This document shows, piece after piece, positions 55,428-64,000 of a stretch of DNA of 64,000 nt. The position numbers and the translations under genes were made by a program. Source of the DNA: Polaromonas eurypsychrophila (GTDB taxonomy: Bacteria; Pseudomonadota; Gammaproteobacteria; Burkholderiales; Burkholderiaceae_C); contig NZ_BMIG01000011.1 in NCBI RefSeq assembly GCF_014641715.1, positions 62,001-126,000 on the forward strand, read 5' to 3'. The notes beneath the pieces are model-generated. The model saw only the letters and a program-made list of their open reading frames with translations, was not told the DNA's origin and made no database searches. The number at the start of each line of letters is the position of its first letter. Within the stretch, counting starts at the first letter, position 1.

Positions 55428-56767
55428 GCGAACTCAAGCTCATCAGCAAACACGCCGGCACGGTACTGGTCGGTCAGCTCGCAATCATGGCTTTCGGCGT
55501 GGCCGATACCGTCATCGCTGGCCGCTACAGCGACCAGGCCCTGGCAGCGCTGTCGGTCGGCTCCGCCATCTACATCAGTGTTTATGTAGGCCTGATCGGC
55601 ATCGTGCAGGCGCTGCTGCCGATCTGGGCCGAGCTGCACGGCGCGCGGCGGCCGCAAGCACTGGGCGCCTCCCTCAGGCAAAGCCTCTACCTGTGCGCCC
55701 TGCTGACGCTCGCCGGTGTCGCCGCTCTGCTTTCACCCGGCCCCTTGCTGCGCTGGGCGCAGGTGCCCGATGCGATGCAGGGCGAGGTCAGGCAGTACCT
55801 GGCCGTCCTGGCTGTGGCGTTGCTGCCATCGTTGCTGTTTCGTATCTACAGCACCCTCAACCAGTCGCTTGGCCACCCGCTGCTGATCACCTGGCTGCAA
55901 CTGGGCGCGCTGCTTGTCAAGATCCCGCTGTCCATCTGGCTGGTCGCCGGCGGTGCCGGTATCGCCCCCTTGGGCGTGGTCGGCTGTGCCTGGGCGACAC
56001 TGGTGGTCAACTACGGCCTGATGCTTTTTGCGCTGTTGATGTTGCGCACCCAGGGCCTGTACCACCCCTATCTTCTGTGGGCGACCATGGAAAAACCCGA
56101 CTGGCGCCAAATTGGCGGCTTCGCCCGCCTTGGCATTCCGGGTGGGATAGCCTACCTGGTAGAGGTCACGTCCTTCACGCTGATGGCCCTTTTCATCGCG
56201 CGTCTGGGCACCGCAGCGTCGGCCAGCCACCAGATCGCCGCCAGCATAGCCTCGGTGCTCTACATGGTGCCGCTGTCCATCGCCATCGCCTGCAGCGCGC
56301 GCGTGTCATTCTGGACAGGCGCCGGTCAGCCGGTCCAGGCTGCACTTGCCGTTTGGACAGGTTTTAGGCTTGTAGCCCTTTCTGCAACTGCATTAGCAGC
56401 TATTTTATTGATAGCAAATCGAAGTATCGCCGGACTTTACTCGGCAACACCCGCCGTGGCGCAACTGGCGTCCGGGCTGCTGCTGTGGGTGGCTGTTTAC
56501 CATGTGGGAGACGCCGTACAAGCGGTCTGCGGATTCTTGCTGCGCTGCTACCGCATTACCTTAACGCCGCTGCTGCTCTACGCCATCATGCTGTGGGGCA
56601 TGGGCCTTCTGGGCGGCTATACCCTGGCTTACCAGGGGCTCGGGCCCTACCCGGCGATGCCATCGGCGGTGAGCTTCTGGGCTGCCAGCACTGGCGGCAT
56701 GGCTTTGGTGGCGCTCAGCCTGGCCGGGTTGCTTTGGAACACCGTCCGGCGCAGCACCCACGATTAG
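55424..56767 (+). CDS. MATE-family efflux transporter
   Basis: This is a 447-residue protein with twelve membrane helices in two homologous halves. It starts VSELKLISKHAGTVLVGQLA. Typical stretches include GVADTVIAGRYSDQALAALS near residue 22, ALLVKIPLSIWLVAGGAGIA near residue 160, GIPGGIAYLVEVTSFTLMAL near residue 235 and SASHQIAASIASVLYMVPLS near residue 265. It exports cationic or lipophilic compounds using ion gradients. Residues near 315-335 are encoded by a dispersed-repeat copy (56361-56420). It ends facing phoR with a 4-bp overlap of stop codons. Confidence 0.93.
   Translation: MSELKLISKHAGTVLVGQLAIMAFGVADTVIAGRYSDQALAALSVGSAIYISVYVGLIGIVQALLPIWAELHGARRPQALGASLRQSLYLCALLTLAGVAALLSPGPLLRWAQVPDAMQGEVRQYLAVLAVALLPSLLFRIYSTLNQSLGHPLLITWLQLGALLVKIPLSIWLVAGGAGIAPLGVVGCAWATLVVNYGLMLFALLMLRTQGLYHPYLLWATMEKPDWRQIGGFARLGIPGGIAYLVEVTSFTLMALFIARLGTAASASHQIAASIASVLYMVPLSIAIACSARVSFWTGAGQPVQAALAVWTGFRLVALSATALAAILLIANRSIAGLYSATPAVAQLASGLLLWVAVYHVGDAVQAVCGFLLRCYRITLTPLLLYAIMLWGMGLLGGYTLAYQGLGPYPAMPSAVSFWAASTGGMALVALSLAGLLWNTVRRSTHD
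56361..56420 (+). repeat. Dispersed-repeat copy inside the MATE gene
   Basis: GTTTTAGGCTTGTAGCCCTT then TCTGCAACTGCATTAGCAGC and TATTTTATTGATAGCAAATC. It is AT-richer than the surrounding gene and matches the AGCCC...AGCAGCTAT core. In frame it encodes FRLVALSATALAAILLIANR, part of a membrane helix. Confidence 0.65.
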
Positions 56768-58104
56768 GCCGGAAGCTGCCGCACCCGCGCGGCTGGGAAC
56801 ACAATCGAAAAGCGCGAACCCTGCCCAAGCTGACTTTCGATCTGCAATTCGGCGCCGTGGCGCTGGGTGACATGTTTGACAATCGCCAGCCCCAGACCGG
56901 TGCCACCGGTCTCGCGCGAGCGGCTGCGGTCGATGCGGTAAAAGCGCTCGGTCAGGCGTGGAATATGTTCCGAGGCAATGCCTGGCCCGCTGTCCTGCAC
57001 CTCGAAACGACCGCGGCCATCGTCCAGCAGCATCCAGCTGACCCGGATCAGCCCACCCGACGGTGTGTAACGCACGGCATTACTCGCCAGATTGGACATG
57101 GCACTGAGCAACTCGTTATGAACGCCAGCGAGCTCGCAAACCTGACCTGCATCGAATTCCAGGCGATGCCCGCTCGGCGCCAGCAGCGCCGACAGGGCGC
57201 GCGCCTCCTGCTCGCATTGCGCGAGCAAGGCGCCGGTACCGACCCAGCCGGCGGTGTCGGGAAGCGGGCTGCCTTCCAGGCGCGACAAGGTCAGCAAATC
57301 ATTGACCAGTGTCTGCATGCGCTGCGACTGCTGCGCCATCAGTCCCAGGTAGCGGTTGCGTTCCGGCTCTTGCAAGGGCAGCGTCTGCAGGGTCTCGATG
57401 AAGCCGGAGAGCACGGTCAGCGGGGTCCGGATTTCATGCGACACATTGGCCACAAAATCGCGTCGCATGGCTTCGGCCAGTTCCAGTGCGGTGATGTCGC
57501 GCGACAGCAGCAGCCGGCGTTCGTTGCCATAAGCGTGCAGATGGACCGACAGCTTGACTGGGCGCGCCGGCGTGGACAGGCCGCCGGGAATGATCACATC
57601 ACTGGCAAAATCTGCGGAGCTCAGATAAGCAGAGAAGGACGGGGCTCTGACCAAGTTGGCGATGTGCTGCATGACATCGCGCTTGGCGTCAAAACCGAAA
57701 TGCTGGGCCGCCGTCTGGTTGCACCATTCGATCCGTCCTTGCGCATCCAGCAGCACCACTCCGTTCGGCGAAGCCTGCATGGCCGACAAAAATTCATTGA
57801 GCCGCGCCTGGCTTTCCTGGTATTGACGGTCGCGGTCTTTCAGCAAACGCCGCATCCGGCCCGCCACATCGCCCCAGACGCCGCCCGGGACACTCGCCAT
57901 GTTCGCCGTCACGCCGGGCACGTCGGCGTTCTGCTCGCTTCGCAGCCACCTCAGCAGACGGGCAATTTGCAGGGTGTCCAGCAAAAGCCAGGAAAAACCC
58001 GCCAGCAACAAGCCAGGCTCGATGCCATCCTTGCCTGCCAGCCCCCAACCCGCACCCGACCCGAGCAGCAGGCAGGCTGCAAAAACCACCCAGCGATTGA
58101 TCAT
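56764..58104 (-). CDS. phoR: Phosphate regulon sensor histidine kinase PhoR
   Basis: This is a 446-residue kinase. It has two N-terminal membrane segments (residues 1-48), a charged linker and a PAS domain at about 95-200 (LNEFLSAMQASPNGVVLLDA). HisKA has FVANVSHEIRTPLTVLSGFI near residue 225, and the ATPase carries NLASNAVRYTPSGGLI and ETGGTGLGLAIVKHVTQRHG. It phosphorylates PhoB under phosphate limitation and is restrained by the Pst complex with PhoU. Its start overlaps the phoB stop by 4 bp. It is the last gene of the pstSCAB-phoU-phoBR operon. Confidence 0.96.
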   Translation of the reverse strand: MINRWVVFAACLLLGSGAGWGLAGKDGIEPGLLLAGFSWLLLDTLQIARLLRWLRSEQNADVPGVTANMASVPGGVWGDVAGRMRRLLKDRDRQYQESQARLNEFLSAMQASPNGVVLLDAQGRIEWCNQTAAQHFGFDAKRDVMQHIANLVRAPSFSAYLSSADFASDVIIPGGLSTPARPVKLSVHLHAYGNERRLLLSRDITALELAEAMRRDFVANVSHEIRTPLTVLSGFIETLQTLPLQEPERNRYLGLMAQQSQRMQTLVNDLLTLSRLEGSPLPDTAGWVGTGALLAQCEQEARALSALLAPSGHRLEFDAGQVCELAGVHNELLSAMSNLASNAVRYTPSGGLIRVSWMLLDDGRGRFEVQDSGPGIASEHIPRLTERFYRIDRSRSRETGGTGLGLAIVKHVTQRHGAELQIESQLGQGSRFSIVFPAARVRQLPA

Positions 58105-58826
58105 GAACGGGATTGTGCCGCAGCAAGTACACCAGCAGACGCCAGCGAGGTCAGCCGATAGCCTGCACCCCGGACGGTTTCCACCATCGCCCCGGCCAAT
58201 CCCAACGCTTCGCGCAGACGCTTGACATGGACATCGACGGTACGCTCTTCAATGAACACATGGTCGCCCCACACCTTGTCGAGCAAGGTACCCCGGCTGT
58301 GCACGCGCTCCGCGTGTTTCATCAGGTAGTGCAGCAGCTTGAACTCGGTCGGTCCCAGCTTGAGTTCCTGACCCTGGTAGAAGATGCGGTGCGTCCCGGC
58401 GTCGAGCATCAACTCGCCAACGGTCACGCTGTCGTTGACCGACTCCGGCGCGCGCCGACGAAGCACAGCGCGTATGCGCGCCAGCAGTTCCTGCGTCGAG
58501 AAGGGCTTGGTGATGTAGTCGTCGGCGCCCGCATCCAGGCCCGCCACCTTGTCGGGCTCGTCGCCTCGGGCGGTCAGCATCAGAATGGGAATCGCCTTGG
58601 TGCGCGGCTCCTTGCGCAGATGGCGCGCCAGCGCCAGGCCGCTTTGCCCGGGCAGCATCCAGTCCAGCAGGATGGCGTCGGGCAGCACCGCATCGAGCTC
58701 ACGTTGCGCGGCCACGCTGTCGCCGGCGATCACTGGTGTGAAGCCACCGTGCGTGAGGTTGACCGCGATCAACTCGGCGATTGCGGGCTCATCTTCGACA
58801 ATAAGGATGCGTGGCTGGTGTTTCAT
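58101..58826 (-). CDS. phoB: Phosphate regulon response regulator PhoB
   Basis: This is a 241-residue OmpR-family regulator. The receiver at residues 1-125 has ILIVEDEPAIAELIAVNL, phospho-Asp in AILLDWMLPGQSGLALARHL near residue 55, and DYITKPFSTQELLARIRAVL. The winged helix at 135-230 has GPTEFKLLHYLMKHAERVHS and RTVDVHVKRLREALGL. It activates the phosphate regulon by binding Pho boxes. A repeat-containing 139-bp gap separates it from phoU upstream. Confidence 0.97.
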   Translation of the reverse strand: MKHQPRILIVEDEPAIAELIAVNLTHGGFTPVIAGDSVAAQRELDAVLPDAILLDWMLPGQSGLALARHLRKEPRTKAIPILMLTARGDEPDKVAGLDAGADDYITKPFSTQELLARIRAVLRRRAPESVNDSVTVGELMLDAGTHRIFYQGQELKLGPTEFKLLHYLMKHAERVHSRGTLLDKVWGDHVFIEERTVDVHVKRLREALGLAGAMVETVRGAGYRLTSLASAGVLAAAQSRS

Positions 58827-58877
58827 GTTAAAGCCAGAGGTGAGCGCCGCGACCGGAAACCCCTTCTTTCACCAGCC

Positions 58878-58966
58878 GGGGCCGCGGGTCCGGCTTCGCC
58901 GGCCTGCAGGCGCAGCAGCCCCCTCGGGGGGCAGGAAGCCACACGCAGTGAGCGACCGTGGGGGCT
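58878..58966. repeat. Roughly 90-bp dispersed repeat, copy 3 (between phoU and phoB)
   Basis: CGGGGCCGCGGGTCCGGCTT then CGCCGGCCTGCAGGCGCAGC and AGCCCCCTCGGGGGGCAGGA, followed by AGCCACACGCAGTGAGCGACCG. It fills the phoU-phoB gap and runs up to the phoU stop codon. Confidence 0.88.
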
Positions 58967-59667
58967 CATTTGACCGCAGACTCGATCTGCTCCATCGGCG
59001 TGTGCCGCACGTCGGCGCCCTTGACGATGTAGATGATGAACTCGGCGATGTTCTTGGCATGGTCCCCGACGCGTTCAATGGCCTTTGCGACAAACAACAG
59101 ATCCAGGCTGGGCGAAATGGTGCGAGGGTCTTCCATCATGTAGGTGATGAGCTTGCGCACAAAACCGTCGAACTCCTGGTCGATCAGGTCGTCCTCCTTG
59201 AGGATGGACACCGCTACCGCCGTATCAAGACGCGCAAAGGCGTCCAGCGCCTTGCGCAGCAGGCCCGAGGCCAACTCGGCCGCCACCGTCAGCTCGGAGG
59301 CCGGCAAGGCACGCGAGGACCCGCTTTCAATGATGGATTTGACCATGCGGGCAATTTTTTCAGCCTCGTCGCCAGCACGTTCGAGGTTGGCCGTGGTCTT
59401 GGAAATTGCAATCAAGAGGCGCAGATCTCGCGCCGTCGGCTGGCGCCGCGCGATGATGGACGACAGGTCTCGGTCAATGTCGATTTCCATCGCATTGACG
59501 CGGGCCTCGGCTTCGATGACCTGGTTGGCGGTCTCGGCGCTGAACTGCGACAGCGCGTGGATGGCCAAGCGGATCTGCGACTCGACCAGGCCGCCGAGTT
59601 CCATCACGCGTGAAGACACGCCGTTGAGTTCGCTGTCGAACTGGGTGGACAAATGTTTTTCAGGCAT
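58966..59667 (-). CDS. phoU: Phosphate signalling regulator PhoU
   Basis: This is a 233-residue protein of two similar three-helix bundles. It starts at ATG 59667 (MPEKHLSTQFDSELNGVSSR) with AAAGGGAAAA upstream. Repeated E/DxxxD metal-binding helices are seen in VIEAEARVNAMEIDIDRDLS and RTISPSLDLLFVAKAIERVG, and the family signature HAKNIAEFIIYIVKGADVRH closes the second bundle. It links PstSCAB to PhoR to turn off the regulon at high phosphate. It lies between repeat copies 3 and 4. Confidence 0.96.
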   Translation of the reverse strand: MPEKHLSTQFDSELNGVSSRVMELGGLVESQIRLAIHALSQFSAETANQVIEAEARVNAMEIDIDRDLSSIIARRQPTARDLRLLIAISKTTANLERAGDEAEKIARMVKSIIESGSSRALPASELTVAAELASGLLRKALDAFARLDTAVAVSILKEDDLIDQEFDGFVRKLITYMMEDPRTISPSLDLLFVAKAIERVGDHAKNIAEFIIYIVKGADVRHTPMEQIESAVK

Positions 59668-59737
59668 ATTTTCCCTTTGGGTTATTTGCCGTTGCAATCG
59701 ATGCCGCAACGCATGAAACACTGAGTACGAAGCCAGC

Positions 59738-59826
59738 AGGCGCCGCGGATCTGGCTCCGCCAGTCCGCAGGCGCCGTCCCCGGAGGGGAATTCCGGCTAC
59801 ACGCAGTGAGCAGAGACAGGGAAGAG
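59738..59826. repeat. Roughly 90-bp dispersed repeat, copy 4 (between pstB and phoU)
   Basis: GGCGCCGCGGATCTGGCTCC then GCCAGTCCGCAGGCGCCGTC and CCCGGAGGGGAATTCCGGCT, followed by ACACGCAGTGAGCAGAGACA. Same orientation as copies 1 and 3. It fills most of the 165-bp pstB-phoU gap. Confidence 0.85.
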
Positions 59827-59832
59827 CTTTGT

Positions 59833-60615
59833 TCATCCGAAACGGCCAGTGATGTAGTCTTCTGTTTCCTTACGTTTGGGCTTGAAGAACAGGTCTTCGG
59901 TGGCACCAAATTCGATCAGGTCGCCCAGGTACATGTAGGCGGTGTAGTCGCTGCAGCGCGCAGCCTGCTGCATGTTGTGCGTGACGATAACCACGGTGTA
60001 GTCCTTTTTGAGCTCGGCGATCAGCTCCTCAATCTTGGCCGTCGACAACGGGTCCAGCGCCGAGCAGGGCTCGTCGAGCAGCAGCACTTCGGGCTTGATC
60101 GCAATACCGCGGGCAATGCACAGGCGCTGCTGTTGGCCACCGGACAGGCTGGCACCGTTTTGGTTGAGCTTGTCCTTGACTTCGTTCCACAGCGCGGCCT
60201 TGCCCAGCGCCCATTCGACGCGCTCGTCCATGTCGCTGGCGCTCAGGCTTTCAAACAGCTTAACGCCGTAGGCGATGTTGTCGTAAATTGACATGGGAAA
60301 CGGCGTCGGCTTCTGGAACACCATGCCGATACGCGCGCGAATCAGCGAGACGTCTTCCTTGGAGGTGATCATGTTTTCACCGCCCATCATGACCTGGCCT
60401 TCGGCGCGCTGGTCGGGGTACAGCTCGTACATGCGGTTGAAGGTACGCAGCAGGGTTGACTTGCCGCAGCCCGAAGGGCCGATGAAGGCCGTCACTTTTT
60501 TCTCGGGGATATCGAGGCTGACGTTCTTGATGGCGTGAAACTTGCCGTAATAAAAATTCAGATCGCGCACCGACATCTTGACGGATTCGTTGCGTGCCAC
60601 AGTAGATGTTTGCAT
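59833..60615 (-). CDS. pstB: Phosphate ABC transporter ATPase PstB
   Basis: This is a 260-residue ATPase. It starts [20 protein letters not shown] with AGGAAA upstream. Walker A is [20 protein letters not shown] near residue 45, the signature [17 protein letters not shown] near residue 157, and Walker [21 protein letters not shown] near residue 180. [16 protein letters not shown] near residue 22 is a PstB hallmark. It powers high-affinity phosphate uptake with PstC/PstA. Confidence 0.97.
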   Translation of the reverse strand: MQTSTVARNESVKMSVRDLNFYYGKFHAIKNVSLDIPEKKVTAFIGPSGCGKSTLLRTFNRMYELYPDQRAEGQVMMGGENMITSKEDVSLIRARIGMVFQKPTPFPMSIYDNIAYGVKLFESLSASDMDERVEWALGKAALWNEVKDKLNQNGASLSGGQQQRLCIARGIAIKPEVLLLDEPCSALDPLSTAKIEELIAELKKDYTVVIVTHNMQQAARCSDYTAYMYLGDLIEFGATEDLFFKPKRKETEDYITGRFG

Positions 60616-60626
60616 GGAATATTTCC

Positions 60627-61502
60627 TCAGTTTTTATTTCTGAATAGCACGCGGGCGAGAATATTCAGCGCCAGCACACCCAGCGTGATCAGCAACACGC
60701 CGGCCCAGGCCAGTTTTTGCCAGTTCTCAAACGGGCTCATGGCAAATTTAAAAATCGTCACCGGCAGGCTGGCCATGGGCTGGCTCAGGTCGCTGGTCCA
60801 GAACTGGTTGGACAGCGCGGTAAACAGCAGCGGCGCAGTTTCACCAGCCACACGGGCCACCGCCAGCAGCACGCCGGTCACCACACCTGCCTGCGCGGCA
60901 CGCAGCGTGATGCCCATGATGACTTTCCACTTCGGGCTACCCAGCGCATAAGCCGCCTCCCGCAGCGCGTTGGGCACCAGCCTGAGCATGTTGTCCGTGG
61001 TGCGGATCACCACCGGGATGATCAGCAGAGCCAGCGCCACCACACCAGCCCAGCCAGAAAAACTCTTGACCTGGGCTACCACCAGAGCATAGACAAAAAG
61101 GCCAACCACGATGGACGGCGCCGACAGCAGGATGTCGTTGATGAAGCCGGTCAGCTTGCCCAACCGCGTGTGCGCACCGTACTCGGCCAGGTAGACTCCG
61201 GCCAGCACACCGATGGGCGTGCCCACCACGGTCGCCAGCAGCACCATGGTGATGGAGCCGAAGATGGCGTTGGCCAGCCCTCCGATTTCGGCATTGGGTG
61301 GCGGCGTCATTTCGGTAAAAAGGGCCAGACTCAGGCCGCCCAGCCCGAGACGGAAGGTTTCAAACAGGATCCACATCAGCCAGAACAGGCCAAATACCAT
61401 GGCGCCCATGGACAGTGTGATGGCGACCGCGTTGACCGTTTTGCGGCGGTGAAATTTGGCCATGCGCCCCTGCTGCGCGGTATCGGAAACGAGGGAATTC
61501 AT
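60627..61502 (-). CDS. pstA: Phosphate ABC transporter permease PstA
   Basis: This is a 291-residue permease with six membrane helices. It contains [20 protein letters not shown] and [20 protein letters not shown] near residue 88, and the coupling motif [20 protein letters not shown] near residue 182. It overlaps pstC by 4 bp and is 11 bp from pstB. Confidence 0.96.
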   Translation of the reverse strand: MNSLVSDTAQQGRMAKFHRRKTVNAVAITLSMGAMVFGLFWLMWILFETFRLGLGGLSLALFTEMTPPPNAEIGGLANAIFGSITMVLLATVVGTPIGVLAGVYLAEYGAHTRLGKLTGFINDILLSAPSIVVGLFVYALVVAQVKSFSGWAGVVALALLIIPVVIRTTDNMLRLVPNALREAAYALGSPKWKVIMGITLRAAQAGVVTGVLLAVARVAGETAPLLFTALSNQFWTSDLSQPMASLPVTIFKFAMSPFENWQKLAWAGVLLITLGVLALNILARVLFRNKN

Positions 61503-62464
61503 GTGCGTACTCCTTCGCCTTTTTGCAGCCGCGACAACAGCAGCTTGGAGAGCGACAACACGACAAAGGTGATGAAAAACAGCACCAGACCCAGGTAAAT
61601 CAGCGCCGCCTGGTGCAGACCTTCGCTGGCTTCGGCAAATTCGTTGGCCAGTGCCGAGGTGATGCTGTTGGCCGCCTGAAACAGCGACAGTGAGTCGAGC
61701 TGGTTGAAATTGCCGATGACAAAAGTCACCGCCATAGTCTCACCCAACGCGCGGCCCAAGCCGAGCATGATGCCGCCGATAACGCCGGCCTTGGTGTAGG
61801 GCAGCACGATCTTGAACACCACTTCCCAGGTGGTGGCGCCCAGCGCGTACGCCGATTCCTTAAGCATGGGCGGGGTCACCTCGAACACATCACGCATAAC
61901 CGAGGCAATGAAGGGAATGATCATGATGGCCAGGATGATGCCGGCAGCCAGAATGCCGATGCCGACCGGCGGGCCGGAGAACAACGCACCGAGGTAAGGC
62001 ACATCGCCAAACGCCGCCTGCAGCGGCGCCTGGACATATTTGGCCAGGATGGGGCCAAACACCAGCAAACCCCACATGCCATAAACAATCGAAGGCACGG
62101 CGGCCAGCAATTCAATCGCCACGCCAAGCGGGCGCTTGAGCCAGCGCGGCGACAACTCGGTGAGAAACAGTGCAATGCCAAAACTGACGGGCACGGCAAT
62201 CACCAGTGCCACCAGCGAGGTCATCAACGTGCCGTAAATCATCACCAGGCCGCCATATTTGTTCTGCACCGGATCCCATTCGGAGGTCCAGAGAAAACTC
62301 AGGCCGTATTCCTTGATGGCCGGCCAGGCACCCATGACCAGCGACAAGATGATGGCGGCCAGAAGCAGCAAGGTAGCGATGGCGGCAAGCCGGGCCGCCC
62401 ATTCGAAAATCAGGTCTGCGGTGCGGCTGGACCGGCGCGGGTTCGGGGTCGGCGGAACTGCCAT
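61499..62464 (-). CDS. pstC: Phosphate ABC transporter permease PstC
   Basis: This is a 321-residue permease. ATG 62464 ([20 protein letters not shown]) is preferred to an upstream TTG. It has the long PstC periplasmic loop after the first helix ([20 protein letters not shown]), [20 protein letters not shown] and the coupling motif [20 protein letters not shown]. It is translationally coupled to pstA. Confidence 0.95.
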   Translation of the reverse strand: MAVPPTPNPRRSSRTADLIFEWAARLAAIATLLLLAAIILSLVMGAWPAIKEYGLSFLWTSEWDPVQNKYGGLVMIYGTLMTSLVALVIAVPVSFGIALFLTELSPRWLKRPLGVAIELLAAVPSIVYGMWGLLVFGPILAKYVQAPLQAAFGDVPYLGALFSGPPVGIGILAAGIILAIMIIPFIASVMRDVFEVTPPMLKESAYALGATTWEVVFKIVLPYTKAGVIGGIMLGLGRALGETMAVTFVIGNFNQLDSLSLFQAANSITSALANEFAEASEGLHQAALIYLGLVLFFITFVVLSLSKLLLSRLQKGEGVRT

Positions 62465-62536
62465 GGTGGTATCTCTGCTGCTGTATGGACTTGCAGGAAG
62501 TGTAGCTGCCAAGTGAGGCTCCTCTCCGGATGCAGA

Positions 62537-62568
62537 AAAGGCGAAACGGCATCCACCGCTTCGCCTTT
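62537..62568 (-). terminator. Hairpin between pstS and pstC (partial terminator/stabiliser)
   Basis: AAAGGCGAA (62537-62545) and TTCGCCTTT (62560-62568) are perfect inverse copies around a short loop with further pairing. On the coding (minus) strand it is followed by only a short T tract (CCTTTTCTG). It likely lets some transcripts pass, giving more PstS than permease. Confidence 0.7.
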
Positions 62569-62581
62569 CAAGGGGTTGTTT

Positions 62582-63625
62582 TTATTTGAAAGCGACTGCT
62601 TTGCCGGCACCGTCGGTGATCTTGCTCCAGGACTGGCGAATCACGTTCTTGACAGCGTCAGGCATCGGCACGTAGTCCAGATCGTCAGCCATCTTGTCAC
62701 CGCCGTTGTAGGCCCAGTCAAAAAACTTCAGCGCCTGGGTGGCCTGCGCAGGCTTGTCCTGCTTGGCGTGCATCATGATGAAAGTAGCACCGGTGATAGG
62801 CCAGGAATCCTTGCCGGGCTGCTCGGTCAGCACCTGGTAAAACGATTTGGCCCAGTCTGCGCCTGCAGCCGCTGCCTTGAAGGCGGTGTCGCTGGGTTGC
62901 ACATAGACGCCCGTGGCGTTACGCATCGCAACGTGGGTCTGCTTGTTTTGCTTGGCGTAGGCGTATTCCACATAACCGATCGAGTTAGGCAGGCGTTGCA
63001 CGAAGGCGGAAACACCCTCATTGCCCTTGCCGCCGGCGCCGGTTGGCCAGTTCACCGCCGTGCCCTCACCCACTTTGGATTTCCACTCGGGATTGACCTT
63101 GGACAGGTAATTGGTAAACAGGAAGGTGGTTCCGGAACCATCGGCACGGCGCACAACAGCAATGGCTGTGTCCGGCAGCGGCACGCCAGGGTTCAATGCG
63201 GTAATGGCCGCGTCATTCCACTTGGCAATTTTGCCCAGGTAAATGTCACCCAGCACGGCACCGGTCAGCTTGATCTGGCCGGCAGCAATACCCTTGATGT
63301 TGACCACAGGCACCACGCCACCAATCACGGTCGGGAACTGTAGCAAGCCGTCCTTGGCCAGCTCGGCGTCCGTCAGCGGCGCGTCGGAAGCACCGAAGTC
63401 GACGGTTTTACCGCGAATCTGGCGCATGCCAGCACCGGAGCCGACTGACTGGTAATTGATACGAACACCGGTGGCTTTGTTGTAGGCGTCGGCCCACTTG
63501 GCATACACCGGAGCAGGGAAAGAAGCGCCAGCGCCGGTCACATCCTGGGCACTGGCCACAGCGGTCACAGACAAGGCCGTCAGGGCCACCATGCCGGCCA
63601 TCGTTGCTTTGAAGTTCAGCTTCAT
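62582..63625 (-). CDS. pstS: Phosphate-binding periplasmic protein PstS
   Basis: This is a 347-residue protein. AAGAGGT before ATG 63625 fixes the start. The signal peptide MKLNFKATMAGMVALTALSV ends at ASAQD. The phosphate site is visible as TGAGASFPAPVYAKWADAYN, GSGAGMRQIRGKTVDFGASD and RRADGSGTTFLFTNYLSKV. It is the first gene of the operon, preceded by a Pho box (63683-63700). Confidence 0.98.
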   Translation of the reverse strand: MKLNFKATMAGMVALTALSVTAVASAQDVTGAGASFPAPVYAKWADAYNKATGVRINYQSVGSGAGMRQIRGKTVDFGASDAPLTDAELAKDGLLQFPTVIGGVVPVVNIKGIAAGQIKLTGAVLGDIYLGKIAKWNDAAITALNPGVPLPDTAIAVVRRADGSGTTFLFTNYLSKVNPEWKSKVGEGTAVNWPTGAGGKGNEGVSAFVQRLPNSIGYVEYAYAKQNKQTHVAMRNATGVYVQPSDTAFKAAAAGADWAKSFYQVLTEQPGKDSWPITGATFIMMHAKQDKPAQATQALKFFDWAYNGGDKMADDLDYVPMPDAVKNVIRQSWSKITDGAGKAVAFK

Positions 63626-63682
63626 TCGTATACCTCTTGAGTTAAGGAAAGTGGACAGATGAAAGGAATGTAAGAAGCTTGT

Positions 63683-63700
63683 GTGACAACGGCATGACAA
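63683..63700 (-). promoter_or_regulatory. Pho box of the pst operon
   Basis: Read on the minus strand: TTGTCAT, GCCG, TTGTCAC, two heptamers with a four-base spacer, close to the PhoB consensus (CTGTCAT-n4-CTGTCAT). It lies 58 bases ahead of the pstS start codon, in line with a PhoB-dependent promoter. Confidence 0.85.
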
Positions 63701-63737
63701 ATGCAAAAGACCGGGTTATCCCGTGCGATTACCCGAA

Positions 63738-63755
63738 ACGTCACGCAGTTGTCAC
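63738..63755 (+). promoter_or_regulatory. Second Pho box facing the fasciclin gene
   Basis: ACGTCAC, GCAG, TTGTCAC on the plus strand: the second heptamer is a perfect match and the first has two differences. It points towards the gene at 63803, 47 bases away. PhoB control of that gene is inference. Confidence 0.6.
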
Positions 63756-63802
63756 ACAAGCTGCCTACGCTCAGGCCTGTTTATCAACCTAGGAGTGAGC
63801 AT

Positions 63803-64000
63803 ATGTTTTCCCGTCGTACCTTGTTTGCAGTAGCTGCCACCGCACTCGTCTCGGCTTGCGCCAGCATGTCCGGCCCAAAAACCGTGGCGGACACGCTTGC
63901 CGCCAATCCCTCGCTGAGCACGCTCAACGGCCTGGTTGTTCAGGCCGGAATGGCACCGACCTTGCAAGGCGCCGGCCCTTTCACCCTGTTTGCGCCAACC
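63803..64000 (+). CDS. Fasciclin-domain lipoprotein (partial, runs off the window)
   Basis: There are 66 codons to the edge. GGAGTGAG lies upstream of the ATG. The signal peptide MFSRRTLFAVAATALVSACA ends in a lipobox (VSAC, Cys19), so the protein should be lipid-anchored. The mature part (KTVADTLAANPSLSTLNGLV, then GPFTLFAPT) is the start of a fasciclin (FAS1) adhesion domain. It is divergent from pstS with Pho boxes between, suggesting phosphate regulation. Confidence 0.85.
   Translation, partial: MFSRRTLFAVAATALVSACASMSGPKTVADTLAANPSLSTLNGLVVQAGMAPTLQGAGPFTLFAPT

Noticed and set aside
54239..56367. Long frames overlapping the glycosyltransferase and MATE genes on both strands
   Set aside because: They are by-products of GC-rich membrane-protein genes. 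The chosen frames show proper membrane topology and family motifs.

Overview
The window reads as chromosomal DNA of a Burkholderiales (Comamonadaceae) betaproteobacterium, most like Polaromonas, Rhodoferax or Variovorax. The evidence is the high GC content, several Bug/TctC-type periplasmic receptors beside LysR regulators, a VanA/VanB-type oxygenase pair, a complete pstSCAB-phoU-phoB-phoR operon, and abundant short dispersed repeats of the kind I associate with this family. Genus and species are inference.

Region 1 (1-11 kb) is catabolic and transport accessory DNA. It holds a partial ModA-like binding protein divergent from a LysR gene, a secreted metallo-hydrolase, two Bug receptors, a branched-chain-type binding protein, a shikimate/quinate dehydrogenase, an amidohydrolase, an NAD(P)-dependent dehydrogenase, and a TRAP permease pair with no DctP beside it. 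Region 2 (11-20.7 kb) is a livKHMGF ABC importer, then a VanB-like reductase, a GntR regulator and a VanA-like Rieske oxygenase, all on the minus strand. A MetE-like methyltransferase lies divergently across a short region containing TGTATACA operator-like sites.

Region 3 (20.7-31 kb) is a graveyard of small defence or addiction modules. It has an AbiE-like pair with a frame-disrupted nucleotidyltransferase, a decayed MNT/HEPN pair, and an apparently intact three-gene HigB-HigA-SecB-like (toxin-antitoxin-chaperone) operon. Next come a truncated DUF4357 gene, an IS3 relic, a receiver-domain relic, the SRP RNA gene ffs, an integrase N-terminus cut by a full IS3 element, and an M48 lipoprotein peptidase. 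Region 4 (31-40 kb) is a two-component cluster: a Cache/PAS kinase with its single-domain response regulator, a 1325-residue GAF/PAS hybrid kinase with REC and Hpt domains, a REC-cyclase-like fusion, and a second response regulator whose kinase seems to survive only as a sequence relic.

Region 5 (40-64 kb) is more core-like. It contains a TIGR03862-type flavoprotein, a LysR/Bug/MmgE-PrpD set, AddA/AddB-type recombination nucleases, trxA, rho, rpmE2, a membrane glycosyltransferase-like protein, a MATE exporter, the phosphate regulon, and the start of a fasciclin lipoprotein behind its own Pho box.

Overlying everything are several dispersed repeat families. One family of about 60 bp is found both between genes and inside reading frames (AddA, MATE, GntR), so it contributes protein sequence. 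Another, about 90 bp, sits in gaps of the addBA and phosphate operons. A 169-bp inverted-repeat element provides the stop codon of the large hybrid kinase.
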